In this document: in pieces, positions 5,679 through 7,981 of the stretch | Position numbering within the stretch: the stretch's first letter is position 1 | Layout of the letters: the number at the start of each line of letters is the position of its first letter | Origin: Paracoccaceae bacterium | GTDB lineage: Bacteria; Pseudomonadota; Alphaproteobacteria; Rhodobacterales; Rhodobacteraceae | Assembly: GCA_026982275.1 (NCBI GenBank) | Contig: JALSHK010000489.1 | Coordinates: 1-7,981, forward strand | Length of the DNA stretch: 7,981 nucleotides | Reading direction: 5' to 3' | The notes under the pieces: generated by a model | What the model was told of the DNA's origin: nothing | The model's input: the letters and a program-made list of their open reading frames with translations, nothing else | Databases searched by the model: none | Position numbers and translations under genes: made by a program

Positions 5679-5845
5679 ATATGCTTTGGCTCTTGCGCAT
5701 GCGGCAGTGGGTGCAAAACCCGCCCGGCCCGAAACGGCTGAAACTCATCGCGATCGTAATCGTCATCGCGTTTTTGATCTTCGGATTCGAGCAAATATTC
5801 GGCTGGCCGGACTGGCTGACGGTCAATAAGGGGATCCGGCGCTAA
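5675..5845 (+). CDS. Small single-pass membrane protein of unknown function
   Basis: A 56-residue gene starts in an ATGA overlap with the hpt stop (5675-5678) and ends at TAA 5843-5845, overlapping the tail of lipA by 4 bp. The translation starts MNMLWLLRMRQWVQNPPGPK and has a basic N-terminal part (Arg8, Arg10, Lys20, Arg21, Lys23). A hydrophobic helix KLIAIVIVIAFLIFGF (23-38) follows, then a conserved-looking FGWPDWLTV turn (42-50) and a basic end. The topology is probably cytoplasmic N-terminus with one transmembrane helix. Coupling to hpt and the compact fit between two genes argue that it is real. Similar tryptophan-rich short proteins beside hpt are, from memory, common in Rhodobacteraceae and carry no assigned function. 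A link to purine uptake or to hpt is inference only. Confidence 0.75.
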   Translation: MNMLWLLRMRQWVQNPPGPKRLKLIAIVIVIAFLIFGFEQIFGWPDWLTVNKGIRR

Positions 5846-6795
5846 AGCGCGGCGGTTTTGGCCTGCCTTGCCTCGCGCAGCCGGGTAAAATCATCCCCCG
5901 CGTGATAGCTGGAGCGGGTCAGCGGCGTGGCCGACACCATCAAAAAACCCTTGCCATAAGCCGCGCTTTCATAGGTTTTGAATTCCTCGGGCGTTACAAA
6001 GCGCAGCACCGCATGGTGCTTGGGGGTGGGCTGCAAATATTGCCCGATGGTGAGAAAATCCACATCGGCGGCGCGCAGATCATCCATCACCTGCCCCACG
6101 CCCTGTTTGTCCTCCCCTAGCCCGACCATGATGCCCGATTTGGTAAACATCGACGGATCCAGCTCTTTTACCCGCTGAAGCAGCCGCAGGCTGTGAAAAT
6201 ACCGCGCTCCGGGGCGCACGCTGGGGTAAAGCCCGGGCACGGTTTCCAGATTGTGGTTAAACACATCGGGCTTGGCCGCCACCACGGTTTCCAGCGCATC
6301 CGGCCCGCATTTCAGGAAATCCGGCGTTAGCACCTCGATGGTGGATTTGGGCGAGCGATGGCGGATGGCGCGGATGGTTTGCGCAATATGCCCGGCCCCG
6401 CCATCGGCCAGATCATCGCGATCGACGCTGGTGATCACCACATGGTTCAGCCCCAGCTTTTCCACAGCATCCGCCACGCGCCCTGGTTCAAACACATCGA
6501 GCTTGTCGGGCCGCCCCGTGGCGATATTGCAAAACGAGCAGCCACGGGTGCAAATATCGCCCATGATCATCATCGTGGCATGGCCCTGCGCCCAGCATTC
6601 GCCGACATTGGGGCAGCCCGCTTCGGCGCAAACCGTGGTCAGGTCATTGTCTTGCAACAGTTTTTTGGTGTCTCGATAACCCTGCGAGGTGGGGGCCTTT
6701 ACCCGGATCCAGCCTGGCTTGCGCAAAATCGGTGTATCGGGCTTATGGGCCTTTTCGGGGTGGCGCTGGGATTTATCGGACAGATCACGAGACAT
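5842..6795 (-). CDS. lipA: Lipoyl synthase (radical SAM)
   Basis: This 317-residue enzyme inserts two sulfurs into octanoyl groups carried on lipoyl domains of 2-oxoacid dehydrogenases and the glycine cleavage H protein, in the cytoplasm. It carries both expected 4Fe-4S clusters: the auxiliary cluster motif Cys56-x4-Cys61-x5-Cys67 (in CAEAGCPNVGEC) and the radical SAM motif Cys82-x3-Cys86-x2-Cys89 (in CTRGCSFC). GRPDKLD (94-100), NHNLETVP, KSGIMVGLGE and the terminal RSSYHAGDDF follow the family pattern. The start is the ATG at 6795, with AAGGAG five bases upstream. A TTG at 6822 in the same frame would add nine residues and skip this site. Two adjoining palindromes lie 17 to 39 bases before the ATG. 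The 3' end meets the small hpt-coupled gene tail-to-tail. lipB is not in the window. Confidence 0.97.
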   Translation of the reverse strand: MSRDLSDKSQRHPEKAHKPDTPILRKPGWIRVKAPTSQGYRDTKKLLQDNDLTTVCAEAGCPNVGECWAQGHATMMIMGDICTRGCSFCNIATGRPDKLDVFEPGRVADAVEKLGLNHVVITSVDRDDLADGGAGHIAQTIRAIRHRSPKSTIEVLTPDFLKCGPDALETVVAAKPDVFNHNLETVPGLYPSVRPGARYFHSLRLLQRVKELDPSMFTKSGIMVGLGEDKQGVGQVMDDLRAADVDFLTIGQYLQPTPKHHAVLRFVTPEEFKTYESAAYGKGFLMVSATPLTRSSYHAGDDFTRLREARQAKTAAL

Positions 6796-6800
6796 AGCGA

Positions 6801-6806
6801 CTCCTT
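6801..6806 (-). promoter_or_regulatory. Ribosome binding site fixing the lipA start
   Basis: AAGGAG on the minus strand is five bases before the ATG at 6795 and has no comparable rival before the TTG at 6822. It decides in favour of the shorter protein. Confidence 0.7.
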
Positions 6807-6811
6807 GGGAT

Positions 6812-6834
6812 TTTGAATTCAAACCACTTGGTTT
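6812..6834. promoter_or_regulatory. Two adjoining palindromes in the lipA leader, possible operator
   Basis: TTTGAATTCAAA (6812-6823) is a perfect 12-bp palindrome. It shares its last AAA with AAACCA-CT-TGGTTT (6821-6834), a perfect 6+2+6 inverted repeat. Both lie just upstream of the lipA ribosome site. The arrangement suggests a regulator site or competing mRNA hairpins. I cannot match it to a known operator; it is not a full Irr-type iron-control element. Confidence 0.35.
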
Positions 6835-6889
6835 CGGAAGTATCGCAATTGGCGTGGAGTGTCAGCCATAAAGTGCAGGGATGTATGTA

Positions 6890-6918
6890 TTGCATTTTTC
6901 AAAATGCTACGGCATAGG
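6890..6918 (+). promoter_or_regulatory. Candidate promoter of the VIT-family gene with an inverted repeat over the -35
   Basis: TTGCAT (6890-6895) and CATAGG (6913-6918) are 17 bases apart, a modest sigma-70 match. A perfect inverted repeat GCATTTT-TC-AAAATGC (6892-6907) covers the -35 and spacer, placed as a repressor site would be. The predicted RNA start near 6925 leaves a 25-base leader with GGAG (6940-6943). A metal-responsive repressor is a natural guess for a metal transporter, but the site does not clearly match a Fur, Mur or Irr consensus. Confidence 0.35.
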
Positions 6919-6949
6919 AAGAAAGACCATATAGCTACTGGAGCCATCC

Positions 6950-7687
6950 ATGCCCACCTCCCCGACCGCGCTTGCTATCCATAAAAGCACCGAACACAAA
7001 ATCGGAAAGCTTCAGGAATTCATGAAGCAGATCGTTTTTGGCGGCAATGACGGCATCGTCACCACCTTTGCTATTGTTGCCGGTTTTGCCGGTGCGGGTA
7101 TGGAGGGAACGGCCCAGATCGGTGCCATTGCGGTGTTGCTGTTTGGTGTGGCCAACCTGCTGGCCGATGCCACAGCTATGGGGTTGGGGGAGTTCCTTTC
7201 CGCCCGCTCCGAGCAGGATGTCTATAATGCCACCCGTGCCAAAGAGCTACACGAAATCCATAATAATATAGAGATGGAACGGGCGGAAATGTTCGAGATA
7301 TTGGCGGATCATGGCATGGAGGAAGAAGATGCCAGACAGATGATCGCGGTTTTTGAGCGCAACCCGGAATTTATGGCGGATTTCATGATGCAATACGAGA
7401 TCGGCATGGCCGACCCGTCTGATGAAAGCCCGGCCATGAATGGCTTGATGACGTTTCTGTCTTTCATTGTGTTTGGCGCGGTGCCACTGATTCCGTATTT
7501 TTTGCGCGAGCCGGATAAAACCACCTTTTATCTTTCGGTTTTTGCCACGTTTTCTGCGCTGGTAGCACTGGGGCTATTGCGCTGGAAAGCCACGAATGAA
7601 ACCGTCTTTCGCTGTGTCGGCGAGACGGTGATGGTTGGCGGTATTTGTGCGGTTGTGGCTTTTGGCGTAGGCCTGGTTTTCGCCTGA
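6950..7687 (+). CDS. VIT1/CCC1-family iron or manganese transporter
   Basis: This 245-residue membrane protein of the vacuolar iron transporter family probably exports or detoxifies Fe2+ or Mn2+ across the inner membrane. The first helices carry the family signature QIVFGGNDGIVTTFAIVAGF (27-46) with Asp34 and ANLLADATAMGLGEFLSARS (68-87) with Met77. A cytoplasmic helical segment (about 88-165) follows, rich in Glu and Met: Glu99, Glu102, Glu110, Glu113, Met146, Met147 and Glu150 fall in the spacing of the metal-binding domain of plant VIT1. Three further helices lie near 166-184, 192-210 and 223-244, giving five in all. It has no N-terminal ferritin domain, unlike the MbfA relatives. The ATG has GGAG six bases upstream. 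It stands alone between lipA and lpd, each transcribed the other way, and ends before a strong hairpin. The choice between iron and manganese cannot be made from sequence. Confidence 0.88.
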   Translation: MPTSPTALAIHKSTEHKIGKLQEFMKQIVFGGNDGIVTTFAIVAGFAGAGMEGTAQIGAIAVLLFGVANLLADATAMGLGEFLSARSEQDVYNATRAKELHEIHNNIEMERAEMFEILADHGMEEEDARQMIAVFERNPEFMADFMMQYEIGMADPSDESPAMNGLMTFLSFIVFGAVPLIPYFLREPDKTTFYLSVFATFSALVALGLLRWKATNETVFRCVGETVMVGGICAVVAFGVGLVFA

Positions 7688-7727
7688 TCCGGAGAGCCAA
7701 GAGCGGCTCCATGACAACTCGCAACTT

Positions 7728-7749
7728 TGCGCCAGCTTTTGCTGGCGCA
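7728..7749. terminator. Strong hairpin between the convergent VIT-family and lpd genes
   Basis: TGCGCCAGC-TTTT-GCTGGCGCA forms a nine-pair stem with a four-base loop, 40 bases after the VIT-family stop and about 20 bases beyond the lpd stop. The plus strand continues with TATTTCG and the minus strand with AAGTTG, so the T tract is poor in both directions. It may end or protect both transcripts, but is not a textbook intrinsic terminator. Confidence 0.55.
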
Positions 7750-7769
7750 TATTTCGAATATTCAGACCC

Positions 7770-7981
7770 CTAGAAATGGATCGCGCGGCCATAGGCATCC
7801 AGCACGCTTTCATGCATGGATTCGCTTAAGGTCGGGTGTGGAAAAACCGTGTGCATCAGGTCTTCCTCGGTGGTTTCCAGCTGCCGCCCGATCACATAGC
7901 CCTGAATAAGCTCGGTCACTTCCGCGCCCACCATATGCGCGCCCAGCAGCTCTCCGGTTTTGGCATCGAATATGGTTTTTA
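7770..7981 (-). CDS. lpdA: Dihydrolipoamide dehydrogenase (E3), C-terminal part (runs off the window)
   Basis: About 69 codons before the TAG at 7772-7770 are present, read from the window edge. The translation includes TGELLGAHMVGAEVTELIQG, then GRQLETTEEDLMHTVF, HPTLSESMHE and the end LDAYGRAIHF. This is the dimer-interface domain of the flavoprotein disulfide reductases. The HPTLSE stretch supplies the His-Glu pair that serves the active site of the partner subunit. E3 reoxidises dihydrolipoyl groups of pyruvate and 2-oxoglutarate dehydrogenases and the glycine cleavage system, passing electrons to NAD+. The FAD domain and redox cysteines are outside the window. Proximity to lipA, which makes the cofactor, fits a lipoate/pyruvate dehydrogenase locus. 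Which complex this copy serves cannot be decided here. Confidence 0.94.
   Translation of the reverse strand, partial: KTIFDAKTGELLGAHMVGAEVTELIQGYVIGRQLETTEEDLMHTVFPHPTLSESMHESVLDAYGRAIHF

Noticed and set aside
5581..5829. 82-residue frame over the end of hpt and the small membrane gene
   Set aside because: It starts inside hpt without a ribosome site and competes with the coupled 56-residue gene, which has a clear membrane helix.
6358..6816. 152-residue plus-strand frame opposite lipA
   Set aside because: It is a reverse-frame shadow of a radical SAM gene with all cysteine motifs in place.
6796..6822. Nine-residue N-terminal extension of lipA from a TTG at 6822
   Set aside because: The ATG at 6795 has a near-perfect AAGGAG five bases upstream, and the extension would lie across the palindromes in the leader.
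7694..7709. GAGCC/GGCTC inverted repeat after the VIT-family gene
   Set aside because: The stem is only five pairs with a six-base loop and no T tract; the nine-pair hairpin just downstream is the better candidate.
1..7981. Mobile element, prophage, CRISPR or defence system
   Set aside because: No transposase, integrase, direct repeat array, tRNA-associated att site or defence-type domain is visible on either strand.

Overview
This window looks like ordinary chromosomal backbone from an alphaproteobacterium, most likely of the Rhodobacterales/Rhodobacteraceae. The reasons are the dusB(nifR3)-ntrB pair, a fused IspD-IspF protein, a free-standing CinA C-terminal domain protein, a one-TM 56-residue protein coupled to a phosphoribosyltransferase gene, and lipoyl synthase lying near dihydrolipoamide dehydrogenase. 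I see no phage genes, insertion sequence, CRISPR array, tRNA or rRNA. Every gap between genes is under about 160 bases.

Layout. (1) 1-1125, minus strand: the 5' end of ntrB (nitrogen sensor kinase), preceded by dusB (tRNA-dihydrouridine synthase, old name nifR3). The dusB reading frame breaks at a run of nine C (263-271). The missing 3' end is intact in another frame and ends in an ATGA overlap with ntrB. (2) 1228-3337, plus strand: a tight operon ispDF-pgpA-cinA, with both junctions being ATGA stop/start overlaps. It joins isoprenoid precursor synthesis, phosphatidylglycerol synthesis and pyridine-nucleotide salvage. (3) 3464-4636, plus: an ammonium transporter (amtB) with no glnK beside it, preceded by a 16-bp perfect palindrome and a weak sigma-54-like element. 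(4) 4624-5070, minus: a RatA/Coq10-like START-domain protein whose 3' end overlaps the amtB 3' end by 13 bp. (5) 5139-5845, plus: a hypoxanthine-type phosphoribosyltransferase coupled by ATGA to a 56-residue single-pass membrane protein. (6) 5842-6795, minus: lipA, overlapping the small gene tail-to-tail by 4 bp. (7) 6950-7687, plus: a VIT1/CCC1-family Fe/Mn transporter with its own likely promoter and an inverted repeat over the -35 region. (8) 7770-7981, minus: the C-terminal end of dihydrolipoamide dehydrogenase, which runs off the window.

How the genes relate. ntrB and amtB both belong to nitrogen control, and dusB is traditionally co-transcribed with ntrBC. lipA makes the lipoyl cofactor that the lpd product (E3) reoxidises on 2-oxoacid dehydrogenases. 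LipA needs two 4Fe-4S clusters, so a metal transporter between these two genes may be more than chance, but that is only inference.

I do not find a clear undescribed system. The items most worth a second look are the dusB homopolymer frameshift, the small hpt-coupled membrane protein, and the palindromes upstream of amtB, lipA and the VIT-family gene.
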